Source: DATAPD01 sp036265385 (GTDB lineage: Bacteria > Acidobacteriota > Terriglobia > Terriglobales > Acidobacteriaceae). Taken from it: a stretch of 52,060 nucleotides of DNA. Location of the stretch: the NCBI GenBank assembly GCA_036265385.1, contig DATAPD010000063.1, positions 1 through 52,060 of the forward strand, written 5' to 3'. A program made the translations under genes and the position numbers. The notes under the pieces were generated by a model. It had not been told where the DNA came from. It did no database searches and was given only the letters and a program-made list of their open reading frames with translations. How positions within the stretch are numbered: position 1 is the first letter of the stretch; every line of letters starts with the position of its first letter. Below are positions 33,755 through 42,972 of this stretch, in pieces.

Positions 33755-34765
33755 TTAGAGGCCTTTATTGCCGAGGTAGTTGATCAAATCACGGACCCGA
33801 CAAGAATATCCCCATTCATTGTCGTACCAGGAGATCACTTTGACACAGTTCCCACCAACAACCAGTGTCATCGGCGCATCCACAATTGAGGAGCGGGCAT
33901 CGCCTCGGTAATCGATGGACACAAGTTCGCTCTCTTCATACCCAAGGTAGCCTTTTAATGGTCCCGATTCCGATGCTTTTTTTAGAGCGGCGTTCACTTC
34001 GTCTTTCGTGGTTTTCTTTTCGACGAAAACAACCAGGTCCACTACTGATACGTTCGGGGTAGGCACCCTCATTGCGAAGCCGTCCAGTTTTCCTGCCATC
34101 TCGGGGATAACGAGTTTCAGTGCTTTCGCCGCACCAGTTGACGTCGGGATCATCGAAACAGCTGCTGCACGAGCTCGCCGAAGGTCTTTATGTGGAAAAT
34201 CGAGAATTACCTGGTCGTTAGTGTAGGAGTGAATCGTCGTCATGGTGCCGCTTTGGATGTTGAAGTTGTCGTGAACCACCTTTGTGATGGGCGCCAGGCA
34301 ATTCGTGGTGCAGGAAGCGTTCGAGATGATGTGGTGCTTGGAGGGATCGTACTTGTCGTGATTAACTCCCATCACCAAAGTCACATCTTCGTTCTTTGCC
34401 GGAGCCGAAATGATGACCTTTTTCACGGAACCGCGCAGATGTTTCTTTGCTTCGTTCGCATCTGTGAATCTTCCTGTCGATTCAATGACAACTTGTGCAC
34501 CGACAGAATCCCATGGAAGTGCTGCCGGATCTTTTTCTTTGAAAACTTTAATTGACTTCCCATCAATTGAAATGCTGTCTCCCGCGGCAGAAATCTTGTG
34601 AGGCAAGTTTCCGAGAATCGAATCGTACTTAAGCAAGTGCGCTAATGTTTTTGGATCCGTGAGATCGTTTACTGCGACAAATTCCAAATTTTTATCATCG
34701 AGGGCTGTTCGTAGAACGTTGCGTCCAATCCGCCCGAATCCATTGATACCGACTTTAATTGCCAT
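33755..34765 (-). CDS. gap: Glyceraldehyde-3-phosphate dehydrogenase, type I
   Basis: 336 residues. Rossmann start MAIKVGINGFGRIGRNVLR, catalytic cysteine in SNASCTTNCLAPITKVVHD, the catalytic-domain signature SYTNDQVILD with HKDLRRARAAA, and a C-terminal SWYDNEWGYSCRV. Good RBS GGAGG 6 bases before ATG. The residue pattern after the second strand (FVAVNDLTDPKTLAH) is typical of NAD-dependent glycolytic enzymes. First gene of the glycolytic operon. Confidence 0.98.
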   Translation of the reverse strand: MAIKVGINGFGRIGRNVLRTALDDKNLEFVAVNDLTDPKTLAHLLKYDSILGNLPHKISAAGDSISIDGKSIKVFKEKDPAALPWDSVGAQVVIESTGRFTDANEAKKHLRGSVKKVIISAPAKNEDVTLVMGVNHDKYDPSKHHIISNASCTTNCLAPITKVVHDNFNIQSGTMTTIHSYTNDQVILDFPHKDLRRARAAAVSMIPTSTGAAKALKLVIPEMAGKLDGFAMRVPTPNVSVVDLVVFVEKKTTKDEVNAALKKASESGPLKGYLGYEESELVSIDYRGDARSSIVDAPMTLVVGGNCVKVISWYDNEWGYSCRVRDLINYLGNKGL

Positions 34766-34897
34766 TTCGCCTCCGCAAATACTTTTATCAATGCGTTAGA
34801 TACACGAACTTTCTTGAACAGAATTCATGGTAACAGGCTGAACTCGTGGGCGTAAAATCTCTGTGAGACCAGTCGCCGAGGACGTTTTTCGAAGTAC

Positions 34898-35257
34898 TTA
34901 AACAAACTCCACTTCTAAATAAACATTATTCTTTCTCCAAAGAAAAGGGACGCGCGCGAGCCAGTATTTTGCTCGAATCGCTCGGCGACCCACAGGCGCG
35001 TCCGACGCCTGAAGTATTTTGACGACAGCATCGAATGCTGCGCCAGTGACTTTCCCGCGGATGGTGCATGGGGCAACCTTGGCTCGCGGATTATTGCGAA
35101 GACGTTTACATTTTCCGCTGTCCAAGCGAGTCATCACGTAAAGCTTGTTGTTAAATTCAGCGAACCAGACTGGAGTCGCCACGGGTACGCCGTTCTTTCG
35201 AAAAGTTGTCAGGCTCACGTACTTCTGACCATGAATTTCTGCTGGAATGGTACGCAT
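34898..35257 (-). CDS. PPOX-class (pyridoxamine oxidase-like) flavin/F420-binding protein
   Basis: 119 residues, cytoplasmic, a split-barrel fold. Seen: KYVSLTTFRKNGVPVATPVW, then LYVMTRLDSGKCKRLRNNPR and KVAPCTIRGKVTGAAFDAVV, the usual pattern of the PPOX class annotated as F420-dependent (Rv2061-like). Whether the cofactor is F420, FMN or heme cannot be decided here. Monocistronic, divergent from the P-loop kinase gene. Confidence 0.75.
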   Translation of the reverse strand: MRTIPAEIHGQKYVSLTTFRKNGVPVATPVWFAEFNNKLYVMTRLDSGKCKRLRNNPRAKVAPCTIRGKVTGAAFDAVVKILQASDAPVGRRAIRAKYWLARVPFLWRKNNVYLEVEFV

Positions 35258-35377
35258 ACATGGATTTTAGACGTGGCGAACAGTTCTAAACCCCTCGCGA
35301 TCAATTATCTGCTGGACTGTTAATAACCAAATGCACGCACGTTGTCCGCAGGTATCTCCTTGTGTTACAAGGCTTGC

Positions 35378-36229
35378 ATGCGGAAATGGATGCGCGATCG
35401 TCTAAAGCGCCGCAAGAAGAATGAGCAGACGTCTGCAGGCGAACCTGCACAAGCGCCTTTGCAGCCCGCGTACTTCGAAGGGCCAGAGGAGCCGCAAGAG
35501 CAGCAGGCTCCGGCAACAGAATCCCAGCCAGCCATCGAAGCAAGCCCTGGTGTGGCTGAAACGAGTGCGAGCGAAGATCAAAGTGCTTCTCCTGCTTCGC
35601 CCCAACCCGGAAAACGGCGTCGTAGAAGAGGTCGTGGTGGACGAGGTCGCCCCCGCGGCAAGGAGCCGAAAGCAGAGGCAAAGCAGGCGACTCCCGAACC
35701 TCCGCCAACTGAGAACGAGCAGCCACAACCCAAGGCGGTGCCGGCGGTGGCGCGTCCTCCAAAAGGACAGGTCATTCTCGCCATTGGTTTACCGGGATCA
35801 GGGAAGAGTTCCTGGTTCAAGCGCCACAACATCACACCGCTCTCGAGCGACACCCTTCGTGCCCTATTGTTCGATGATCCGCATGAGCAGAGATTCCAAG
35901 ATCTCGTGTTCTCGAATTTGCGATCGATGCTCAAGGCTCGTTTGATCGCGCGGCGGCCGATGAACTATGTCGATGCCACAAACCTTACTCCGCAAGAGCG
36001 ACATAGCTGGATCAAGTTGGCCAAGGATTATGGCTACGAAGTTCACGCCGTATTCTTTGATGTTCCCCTTGAGGTCTGTCTTGAGCGAAATCAAAAAAGA
36101 AGGCGCACAGTTGAAGACGAGGCTATGCGTCGAATGTGGGGCAAACTTCGGCCCCCCACGTTTGAAGAAGGTTTTGCAAAAATCACCGTCGTACGTGTGA
36201 AGAAAAAAGAAAGCGAAGTAACGAGCTAA
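35378..36229 (+). CDS. P-loop kinase (polynucleotide kinase-like) with Arg/Gly-rich N-terminal tail
   Basis: 283 residues from ATG 35378; a TTG 12 codons earlier is not supported. The first 140 residues are low complexity: basic RKWMRDRLKRRKK, a Pro/Glu/Gln/Ala-rich stretch, then an RG-rich block (KRRRRGRGGRGRPRGK) like those that bind RNA. The C-terminal kinase domain (about 143-275) has Walker A LPGSGKSSW, LSSDTLRALLFDD, NYVDATNLTPQERHSWIKLA and a lid-like CLERNQKRRRTVEDEAMRRM. It resembles the kinase half of PNKP/AAA_33 proteins, so 5'-OH kinase activity on RNA or a small molecule is likely. Ends at a bidirectional terminator. Confidence 0.8.
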   Translation: MRKWMRDRLKRRKKNEQTSAGEPAQAPLQPAYFEGPEEPQEQQAPATESQPAIEASPGVAETSASEDQSASPASPQPGKRRRRRGRGGRGRPRGKEPKAEAKQATPEPPPTENEQPQPKAVPAVARPPKGQVILAIGLPGSGKSSWFKRHNITPLSSDTLRALLFDDPHEQRFQDLVFSNLRSMLKARLIARRPMNYVDATNLTPQERHSWIKLAKDYGYEVHAVFFDVPLEVCLERNQKRRRTVEDEAMRRMWGKLRPPTFEEGFAKITVVRVKKKESEVTS

Positions 36230-36252
36230 GTCGCAAACGCGTTTTCAAAATC

Positions 36253-36278
36253 AACTCCGCCCGGATCTGGGCGGAGTT
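36253..36278. terminator. Bidirectional terminator
   Basis: Perfect 10-bp stem AACTCCGCCC (36253-36262) / GGGCGGAGTT (36269-36278) with a 6-base loop, between convergent genes. The minus-strand exit is T-rich (TTGATTTTG); the plus-strand exit is GTCATTTG. Confidence 0.85.
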
Positions 36279-36301
36279 GTCATTTGACATTGAAGTTTTA
36301 T

Positions 36302-38563
36302 CTAGCGGTGGCCCATATGAGGCCCAGACCCGCGACTTGGTGATCCGCCGGAGCGTCCACCACCGGCGCTTGCCCCACCGCCGCCAGATGGGGCACTACG
36401 GCCCACCGATCCTCCTCCGCCTCCATAGGATCCAGATGGTCCCGAACTCCGTGAACCGCCTCCGCCACCATATGAGCCAGAAGGGCCCATGGAACGAGGT
36501 CCCTCATTTCGAGGTGATTCGTACCGTGGACCTTCGCTTCGTGGTTGTGCTGAGCGTTGATCACCGTAGTTGCGTCCTTCCGAATATCCTCGTCCACCTT
36601 CACTGCCGGCTGCGGAGCTTCGAACAGCTCCCCGGTCGGATGACGCAGGCAGTACGGGTCCCGTCGGACGAGGAACGGCATGCCGCTCTGTGCTTCCACT
36701 TCCCGAGTCAACATGGTTGGAGCGACCCCCTTGTGAGCCAGTAGAGGTCACCAGTCGGTCTCCGCCACCATCATGTTGCACAGTGATCCCGGGTCCATTT
36801 TCGGAAGTGCGGCGAATTTCCGGATTGCTCGGAGGACGCGGCACATTGCGTCCACCCTGTGCGCCATTCCGCTGCGTAACCCCGCTGCTTGGAGGATGTG
36901 GCACCGAGGATCGAATTTCTGGTGAGCCACCTTCGCGGTTATTACTAAATTGTGTCATCCCCGGATTGCCTCGTGCCGGTGTAGTCCCGGCAATTGGTGG
37001 CCTCGGTACTCGCCTGGCCACTGGGCTAGACGCCGAAGCGTCTTGCGAAGCTGTTGTCGGAGGCAAGCTGTGAGATGCAGGTTCATTACTTCGAGACGGC
37101 ATCGATCGATTACCTTCGCCTGAAAGTCCGGACTCTCTATTTGGTCCTGTAGGTGGTGCGAGCCGAGTCATCACGCCTCGGTTCGCAATTTCAGAACGAG
37201 GTGTTGGTGCTATTCGTCCTGTTTGCTCACCCCCAAAATTATTGCGGTTGGGCGTTACGTCACGAACGCCTCCCATTGGCGCACCTGCAATCTGCGTTCG
37301 TGTAACGGGAACGTTTGTCCTGGCGACCGGCATACCGCGCTCGAGTGTTCCTCTGGGCACCGCAGTGATACCACCCGGAGCTCGCATGTTCGCAAATTGC
37401 GTATTCGGGTGACCAAAACGGTTCGGAGGACTCGTGTAATAAACATTCGTGATATGCGTAATATTCGTGATGTGCGTATTCGTCACGTTCACATTGCGAA
37501 AATATCCGCGGCTCACTCCATACCATGGGTAGTAAGGCTCACCCCATCCAAGTGGACACCATCCGTATCCACCGCCAGGACCGAAACCGAAGCTGACGCC
37601 CCATCCCGGGCCGCCGAACCACGTTACAAGTGCTGGGGCATACACCGGCCTGTAATAAATCGGACCGGGTGCCCATCCCCACCGGTTGCGGTAGTAAACC
37701 CACCGACCATAATGAAATGGCGCAAAGCCCCAGGGAGAGTCATCAACCCAGGTCCAGCCCCACGGCCAAACATAGACCCAATGACCGTAGCGATAGGGTG
37801 CCCAGCCCGCATAAACCGTACGGGGATACCAAACGTTTCCATAGCTGGGGGCTGTTTCCCAATATCCGTAATCGTCGAGATCTTCGTAGCCAATTACCCC
37901 CGAACCGACATACCGCGCTGAAACCGAGCGGTCTTCGCGGCGAAAGCGCACGCGACACCAATCGTCGAAACCGTCGAAGCTGCTGGCATCTGCAATTTGA
38001 TGCGCGAGGGTGGTCCCGTTAGAGAATCGTGCCTGCTCGCCAGCGCGCACATGGACCGACGGGCCATCCCCGGTGGCGTCTCCTTCACCTTTACGTACCG
38101 TGACGACGGTGGCATCGCCATCCGAATTGACATCGAAGCGGTACTCGCCCGCCTTTTGAATTGTGAACGCGAGATTTGGTGTATCGACCTCGTAGGTTTC
38201 GCCGCTATACAGCTTGCGAACGCGAAGGTTAACGATACCCTGGTGCACCTGGATCTGAATAATGTTGTCGCTAACGTTCGAGAGAGTGACACTGGTCTCG
38301 TCATTCATCCGCAGCACGCCGCCACCGACATTCAGCTCCGCGCGTGAAGATTTATCCGTCCAAACATTGTCCGAGGTGGTGAGCGGGCGATTGACGGACC
38401 CGGCTACCCAGTCTTCGGTGCCACGCGGCTGGATGGAGACAGACCCCGTCATGTACTGCAGGCGGGCCACTCTGCCCGGCGGATCGCTATCCGCCCACGC
38501 TAGGCTAGTTACTAAACTTGCGACAAAGAGAACTCCGAGAACTGCGCGCCTGAGATTTTTCAT
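36302..38563 (-). CDS. FecR-domain protein with aromatic DUF6600-like repeats and Gly/Ser-rich tail
   Basis: 753 residues from ATG 38563 (AAGGAGAG upstream; a start 16 codons earlier removes a clean signal peptide). Signal peptide MKNLRRAVLGVLFVASLVTS, a FecR domain (about 30-190), then an unusual Trp/Tyr/Gly/Pro block (about 230-360): YRYGHWVYVWPWGWTWVDD, WGFAPFHYGRWVYYRNRWGW. From about 400 to the end it is Ser/Pro/Gly/Arg/Asn-rich and probably disordered, with the near-repeat SGPSGSYGGGGGS at the C-terminus. Proteins of this build are frequent in Acidobacteriota; function unknown, probably envelope-associated. Codon composition in the tail is biased by the repeats. Confidence 0.8.
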   Translation of the reverse strand: MKNLRRAVLGVLFVASLVTSLAWADSDPPGRVARLQYMTGSVSIQPRGTEDWVAGSVNRPLTTSDNVWTDKSSRAELNVGGGVLRMNDETSVTLSNVSDNIIQIQVHQGIVNLRVRKLYSGETYEVDTPNLAFTIQKAGEYRFDVNSDGDATVVTVRKGEGDATGDGPSVHVRAGEQARFSNGTTLAHQIADASSFDGFDDWCRVRFRREDRSVSARYVGSGVIGYEDLDDYGYWETAPSYGNVWYPRTVYAGWAPYRYGHWVYVWPWGWTWVDDSPWGFAPFHYGRWVYYRNRWGWAPGPIYYRPVYAPALVTWFGGPGWGVSFGFGPGGGYGWCPLGWGEPYYPWYGVSRGYFRNVNVTNTHITNITHITNVYYTSPPNRFGHPNTQFANMRAPGGITAVPRGTLERGMPVARTNVPVTRTQIAGAPMGGVRDVTPNRNNFGGEQTGRIAPTPRSEIANRGVMTRLAPPTGPNRESGLSGEGNRSMPSRSNEPASHSLPPTTASQDASASSPVARRVPRPPIAGTTPARGNPGMTQFSNNREGGSPEIRSSVPHPPSSGVTQRNGAQGGRNVPRPPSNPEIRRTSENGPGITVQHDGGGDRLVTSTGSQGGRSNHVDSGSGSTERHAVPRPTGPVLPASSDRGAVRSSAAGSEGGRGYSEGRNYGDQRSAQPRSEGPRYESPRNEGPRSMGPSGSYGGGGGSRSSGPSGSYGGGGGSVGRSAPSGGGGASAGGGRSGGSPSRGSGPHMGHR

Positions 38564-38842
38564 GGCTCTCTCCTTCCAGGAGACTGCCGCTCCGTACCTC
38601 AAGGCACTCACGTCCGAGGGATGGCGCGAATGACCTAACTTCTTCCTTCGCTAATGCTAACCCTAACCGGGATTGTAAGTTGCTGTCCTCCCTTTGGACC
38701 CTAAAGTAACCGTTTAAGGTGACTTCCAATGCTAAGTTGTTGAGAATACGATTCGTTTTTGTCTTTCACTCCCCGGCAAAAGAAGAAATATTGAGCTTGA
38801 GTGTGGCAAAAGCTCGAAGTTGACGTAACCTGCCGAGAAGCC

Positions 38843-40003
38843 ATGTTTCGAATTTTCCGAGTACTCTTGTTCTTGCCACTAATTATCTTCTTGCCAAGCT
38901 GTGGTGGATCCGGTTCCCCTACGCCGCCGCCACCGGGTCCCGTCGCCATCGCGCTCTCTACGGTAGTGTCGGGTCTCTCAAGTCCGCTCGACTTAGAGAC
39001 TCCGGACGATAGCAGCGGCCGTTCGTTCGTCGTAGAACAAGGCGGGACGATCCGGATCATCAAATCAGGCTCTCTCGTATCCGCCCCTTTCCTCGATATC
39101 TCAACGAAAGTTGTTTTCAATGGGGAAATGGGCTTATTAGGCATTGCGTTTCATCCAAATTTTGCAGCGGACCCACGGTTCTACGTGAATTATGTGCGCG
39201 ATGTGTCGGGGCAAAAGCAAACTGTGATCTCGGAGTACCAAGTTCAGGCCGGTAACTCCGATCTGGCCGATCCCGCCAGCGAACGAATTTTGCTTACTGT
39301 GAACCAGCCTTTCGGAAATCACAAAGGCGGACAACTTGCTTTTGGCCCTGATGGGTTTCTCTACATCGGACTTGGGGATGGGGGAGGCGAAGGCGATCCA
39401 CTTGGGAACGGTCAAAAATTGAATACGCTGCTAGGAAAAATGCTTCGCATCGATGTCGATCACACCGACAGCGGTCGTCAGTATGCAATCCCATCGGACA
39501 ATCCCTTCGTGGGAAGCGGAGGCTTACCAGAGATTTGGGCCTATGGATTTCGTAATCCGTGGCGTTTTTCTTTTGATCGTTCAAGCAACCGACTCTTCGT
39601 CGGAGATGTTGGCCAAGATAATTATGAAGAAGTGGACATTGGGCAAAAGGGCGCCAACTTCGGCTGGAACATCATGGAGGGTGCCCACTGTTTCAATCCT
39701 CCGATTGGTTGCGACATGACAGGCTTGATCCTACCTATTATCGAATACGCGCATCCAGAAGGCGAAACAGTGATCGGCGGATTCGTTTATCGCGGCTCGG
39801 CGCTCCCGGCGCTGGCTGGGTCTTATGTTTTTGGAGACTTCACTGGGGGACAGATCTGGAGCGCAGCCGAGAGTTCCGGAACCTGGAACCGGACAATTCT
39901 TCTCTCTACGTCTCGTTCCATTAGCTCATTCGGGGAAGATGCGGCAGGTGAGCTGTACCTCGTGGATTACAGCGGATCAGTTCTAAAAATTGTTCCGCAG
40001 TAA
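38843..40003 (+). CDS. PQQ-type soluble aldose sugar dehydrogenase, lipoprotein
   Basis: 386 residues from ATG 38843 (GAGAAG before it); an earlier GTG does not give a signal peptide. The signal peptide ends in a lipobox, IIFLPSC, so the protein is a lipoprotein. It has a six-bladed propeller of the GSDH/YliI family: GLLGIAFHPNFAADPRFYVN, NHKGGQLAFGPDGFLYIGLG, EIWAYGFRNPWRFSFD, FVGDVGQDNYEEVDIG, GANFGWNIMEG and GGFVYRGS. Such enzymes oxidise aldoses with PQQ in the periplasm; no PQQ synthesis genes are in this window. Single gene. Confidence 0.9.
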   Translation: MFRIFRVLLFLPLIIFLPSCGGSGSPTPPPPGPVAIALSTVVSGLSSPLDLETPDDSSGRSFVVEQGGTIRIIKSGSLVSAPFLDISTKVVFNGEMGLLGIAFHPNFAADPRFYVNYVRDVSGQKQTVISEYQVQAGNSDLADPASERILLTVNQPFGNHKGGQLAFGPDGFLYIGLGDGGGEGDPLGNGQKLNTLLGKMLRIDVDHTDSGRQYAIPSDNPFVGSGGLPEIWAYGFRNPWRFSFDRSSNRLFVGDVGQDNYEEVDIGQKGANFGWNIMEGAHCFNPPIGCDMTGLILPIIEYAHPEGETVIGGFVYRGSALPALAGSYVFGDFTGGQIWSAAESSGTWNRTILLSTSRSISSFGEDAAGELYLVDYSGSVLKIVPQ

Positions 40004-40028
40004 TGTTTTCCCCGCAGCTTTTCGTGTC

Positions 40029-40637
40029 TCACCCCTTCAGATAGGGCAAGAGTTCCTTGAACGCGGGTCCCGATGACGATCGCAACAACTCATACATCAT
40101 CATTTCCGTTGACGATATAACTGCCCCTGCATCGCGCATCCGATCCAGGCCGATTTTCCAATTCCACTCTCTCCGAGAACTGACTGCGTCGGATGCCACG
40201 TGCACAAGATATCCCTGTCTTAACGCCGCAAGCGCGGTTTGCATTACGCAAATGTGCGATTCCATTCCGCAGAGCAAGAGCGTCGTTCTGTTAACCGGCA
40301 TTCGCTTGAGCGCGGAGCAGAACGCGTCGCTGCCGAAACAAGAAAAGATACTTTTGTCGATGGCAGGAGAATCGGATAGTAGGGAAGCGATATCAGGAAC
40401 TGTAGGCCCAAGTCCTTTGACGTACTGCGTCGTGGCAAATACAGGAATCTTCAAAATGATCGCTAGCCGCAGAAGAAGTTGGGAGTTTTTCACCAAACGT
40501 TCTTTTTCGAAAATTGGAGGCAGCAATTTCTCCTGGATATCGATCGCGATCAGTGCGCATTGATCTGGCTCGAGCATGCCTCTTGCAATTTCGGAGAAAG
40601 GTGTTTGGGACGGATGAGTATCAAAAGTCGATGCCAT
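40029..40637 (-). CDS. Isochorismatase-family cysteine hydrolase
   Basis: 202 residues, cytoplasmic. Catalytic triad positions visible: Asp in CALIAIDIQEKLLPPI, Lys in SPAIDKSIFSCF and Cys in LLLCGMESHICVMQTAL (the MESHICV pattern with a cis-peptide before the Cys loop), then GYLVHVASDAVSSR. Close to the YcaC/nicotinamidase-like branch; substrate unknown. Convergent with the sugar dehydrogenase; 205 bases of empty sequence separate it from the GH36 gene end. Confidence 0.88.
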   Translation of the reverse strand: MASTFDTHPSQTPFSEIARGMLEPDQCALIAIDIQEKLLPPIFEKERLVKNSQLLLRLAIILKIPVFATTQYVKGLGPTVPDIASLLSDSPAIDKSIFSCFGSDAFCSALKRMPVNRTTLLLCGMESHICVMQTALAALRQGYLVHVASDAVSSRREWNWKIGLDRMRDAGAVISSTEMMMYELLRSSSGPAFKELLPYLKG

Positions 40638-40842
40638 GTCTGACTCCCCGCAGCCGTGATGGCTAGTATTTTACCGTTTCACCCATAAGGGGATGCACAT
40701 CACGGGCGTATCTTCATGGGGGCTTGGTTTCAACTTCGTGGCTGGCATAAAGTTCGGCCCTGTTGCGTTCTCGATCATCGAGGCATCCTTAGCGAGAAGA
40801 CGTTCCGAAACAGCCCTTCCGCCTTGCTGCGGTTCCCACATT

Positions 40843-42972
40843 TCAATTTTGCGCTGTGGAACTTATGGGCTGCACTTCCAAAAGCAGATTTTTCTCGAAA
40901 GTAACGCCCAGCCCTGCTGTCGGCCCAGCAACGGTACCCAAGCTCTTTCCGCTAACGTAGTCCACGACGCTGTATTTCCGATTTTCTAGGCCACGCAGCT
41001 GGACTTTGCCTTTCCAGTGCGGTGCGAAAAATGCATAGTACATCGTCTGATTTTTGCGGATCGCATGCCCCTCGGGTTTATCAAATCCGATGTCGTAGAG
41101 TTGGCCGAGATATTGGCCCTTGGAGAGCATCTTTTGCTGATAGATTTGCAGCCATTTCTTGAATTCCCTCTCCCGGCCGGGGGTCAGATCAGACTTGCTT
41201 CTCTTGTCGACCAGCGAAGGAAGGACAAACTGGGTTCCCACGACACCACCAACTCCAATCGTTGATGCAAAATCATTTCCTCCGTCGCTCAACTCGACAT
41301 GGTCGCCAAAAAACGGGATCGTGTCTCCCATCAGGGCCTTCAAGGTCTTTGCCTTGGAACGAACCTGGTAAGAACTCGTGGGGTCTGAAGCAACAGACAT
41401 GTTGAAATGCGGCATAGTGAAGAACGAATACGCCGTGCCGCAGGGACAAAACTCCACCAGCGATCCGGGCTTAACCGATTGCGCAGTTTCGTAGATGGCG
41501 CGAAACAACTCCGGCAGCGCCTCTACGGATTCCTCAGGTTGCGCGTGGTGGTGCGCCGGGTTGTAACAGGCGGGAACTCCGTTCATATGCTGACCATCAA
41601 GTTTCAAACCGTCAAATCCCCAATCAACGAGAATTTTGCGGACAAGCGCTTTGTGGTACTCCACGATGCGTTGATCTGCCGGGCACAAATAATTGGAGTT
41701 CCACCACGAGACTTTTCGCGGAGAGCCATCGCGATTGAGTAGCTGGTAATCAGGATGTTCTCGCAACAAATCTGAATCAGGGACGGCGCTAAGCGGCGAC
41801 CACCAAAGCTGCGCACGAAATCCTTCCTGATGGATGCGTTCTACGAGTGCCCTCATGTCCGCATCACCGTGCGGAAATTTGTGAGGATCTGGTACCCAAT
41901 CACCGATGTCGTTTTGCCAGCCATCGTCTAGTGTGACCCAAACAAATCCTAAGCGTTTCACCGTCGGCAAGGTGTCGTAAAGCTGCTGTGGCTTCATCGA
42001 TCTGCCATATCCCCACGCACACCAGATTGCTCCGTAAGCGCTGTCCGGGACCTTGGCGTCCTGAAAGCCTTGCTTCATCATGAAACGTTTGTATTCGATG
42101 AGAGTGTGGAAATAGTCTTTCTTATGAACTGCCACGAAAGTGCGTAGCGTGTGAAAACTCTCTCCTGCTTTCAGTGGAATGGTTTTCTTGAAACGTACAG
42201 CGAGTTTGGCATGGGTACTGTCCGGCATGGATACGGGCAGCGATACAAGCCTCGGCCTTGGATCAACGTGGCCAACTGCAATCCCGATATCCCGACGCCA
42301 TACATCAACGATCGGAGTGCCTCCGCCGTAGTCGCTGTCATTCATACCGAGATAGTTTTCCTGATGAAAATTGGTTTGCAGTGGCACGACCCAGTTTGGA
42401 CGCTTTTCATAGGATCCGCTCTGGTAAGACCAAAAGGCCGGTAAGCTAGCATTGCGCTGAGAATCGACTGTATATGCATTATTGGCCCACCCATCGATGC
42501 GGAGTTCGTTTGTTCCCGCGTTTGTGTACTCAACATCGAAGAATGCCATCGTCGGAAAGTCATCATAGGCAGTGACGGTGACTGCCTTCTTGAGGTTTCC
42601 CATCTTTCCTACGACGATCAGCCGTTGTCCAGTCCCGTAACTATCGGTAATGTGCTCGTGTCGCTGCGAGATCAAGGGAAATGACACGAACGTCTCGTCT
42701 ACTATGGTCACAGTTTCCGACGCGGAGAAAGAGTTCAAAACCGTTTCTTTCCCATCGAACCGCGCGACGAGCCTGCTTCGCAATTGTTCGTCGAATTCAA
42801 TGCGTAGATTCGCGCCTTCGATTTGCGGCCGCTCGTCCGCAAGCCCCGTATTCAGATCGACTAGCTGTAGGGCAAGCACGGTTGTGAGAAGCAGCAGATA
42901 TCGTGCTACCGTTCGGCACGGAAAGAACCTGTCACGCTTGCCTTGTGAAATCGCTCGCTCGATCGAAGACAT
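40843..42972 (-). CDS. GH36-type alpha-galactosidase-like glycosidase
   Basis: 709 residues from ATG 42972 (AAGGAAGGT directly upstream); the longer frame to 43020 adds 16 unsupported residues. Basic head and membrane segment (RYLLLLTTVLALQLVDL) as signal peptide, N-terminal beta-supersandwich (about 40-300), then the clan GH-D TIM barrel: WCAWGYGRSMKPQQLYDTL, FVWVTLDDGWQND, AQLWWSPLSAVPDSDL, nucleophile region WGFDGLKLDGQHMNG, LVEFCPCGT, and acid/base region NMSVASDPTSS. A C-terminal beta-domain follows. Expected to cut terminal alpha-galactosides outside the cytoplasm; other clan-D activities cannot be excluded. Confidence 0.85.
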   Translation of the reverse strand: MSSIERAISQGKRDRFFPCRTVARYLLLLTTVLALQLVDLNTGLADERPQIEGANLRIEFDEQLRSRLVARFDGKETVLNSFSASETVTIVDETFVSFPLISQRHEHITDSYGTGQRLIVVGKMGNLKKAVTVTAYDDFPTMAFFDVEYTNAGTNELRIDGWANNAYTVDSQRNASLPAFWSYQSGSYEKRPNWVVPLQTNFHQENYLGMNDSDYGGGTPIVDVWRRDIGIAVGHVDPRPRLVSLPVSMPDSTHAKLAVRFKKTIPLKAGESFHTLRTFVAVHKKDYFHTLIEYKRFMMKQGFQDAKVPDSAYGAIWCAWGYGRSMKPQQLYDTLPTVKRLGFVWVTLDDGWQNDIGDWVPDPHKFPHGDADMRALVERIHQEGFRAQLWWSPLSAVPDSDLLREHPDYQLLNRDGSPRKVSWWNSNYLCPADQRIVEYHKALVRKILVDWGFDGLKLDGQHMNGVPACYNPAHHHAQPEESVEALPELFRAIYETAQSVKPGSLVEFCPCGTAYSFFTMPHFNMSVASDPTSSYQVRSKAKTLKALMGDTIPFFGDHVELSDGGNDFASTIGVGGVVGTQFVLPSLVDKRSKSDLTPGREREFKKWLQIYQQKMLSKGQYLGQLYDIGFDKPEGHAIRKNQTMYYAFFAPHWKGKVQLRGLENRKYSVVDYVSGKSLGTVAGPTAGLGVTFEKNLLLEVQPISSTAQN

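Noticed and set aside
37223..37921. 232-codon plus-strand frame
   Set aside because: Antisense shadow of the FecR/aromatic-repeat gene, caused by its low-complexity coding.
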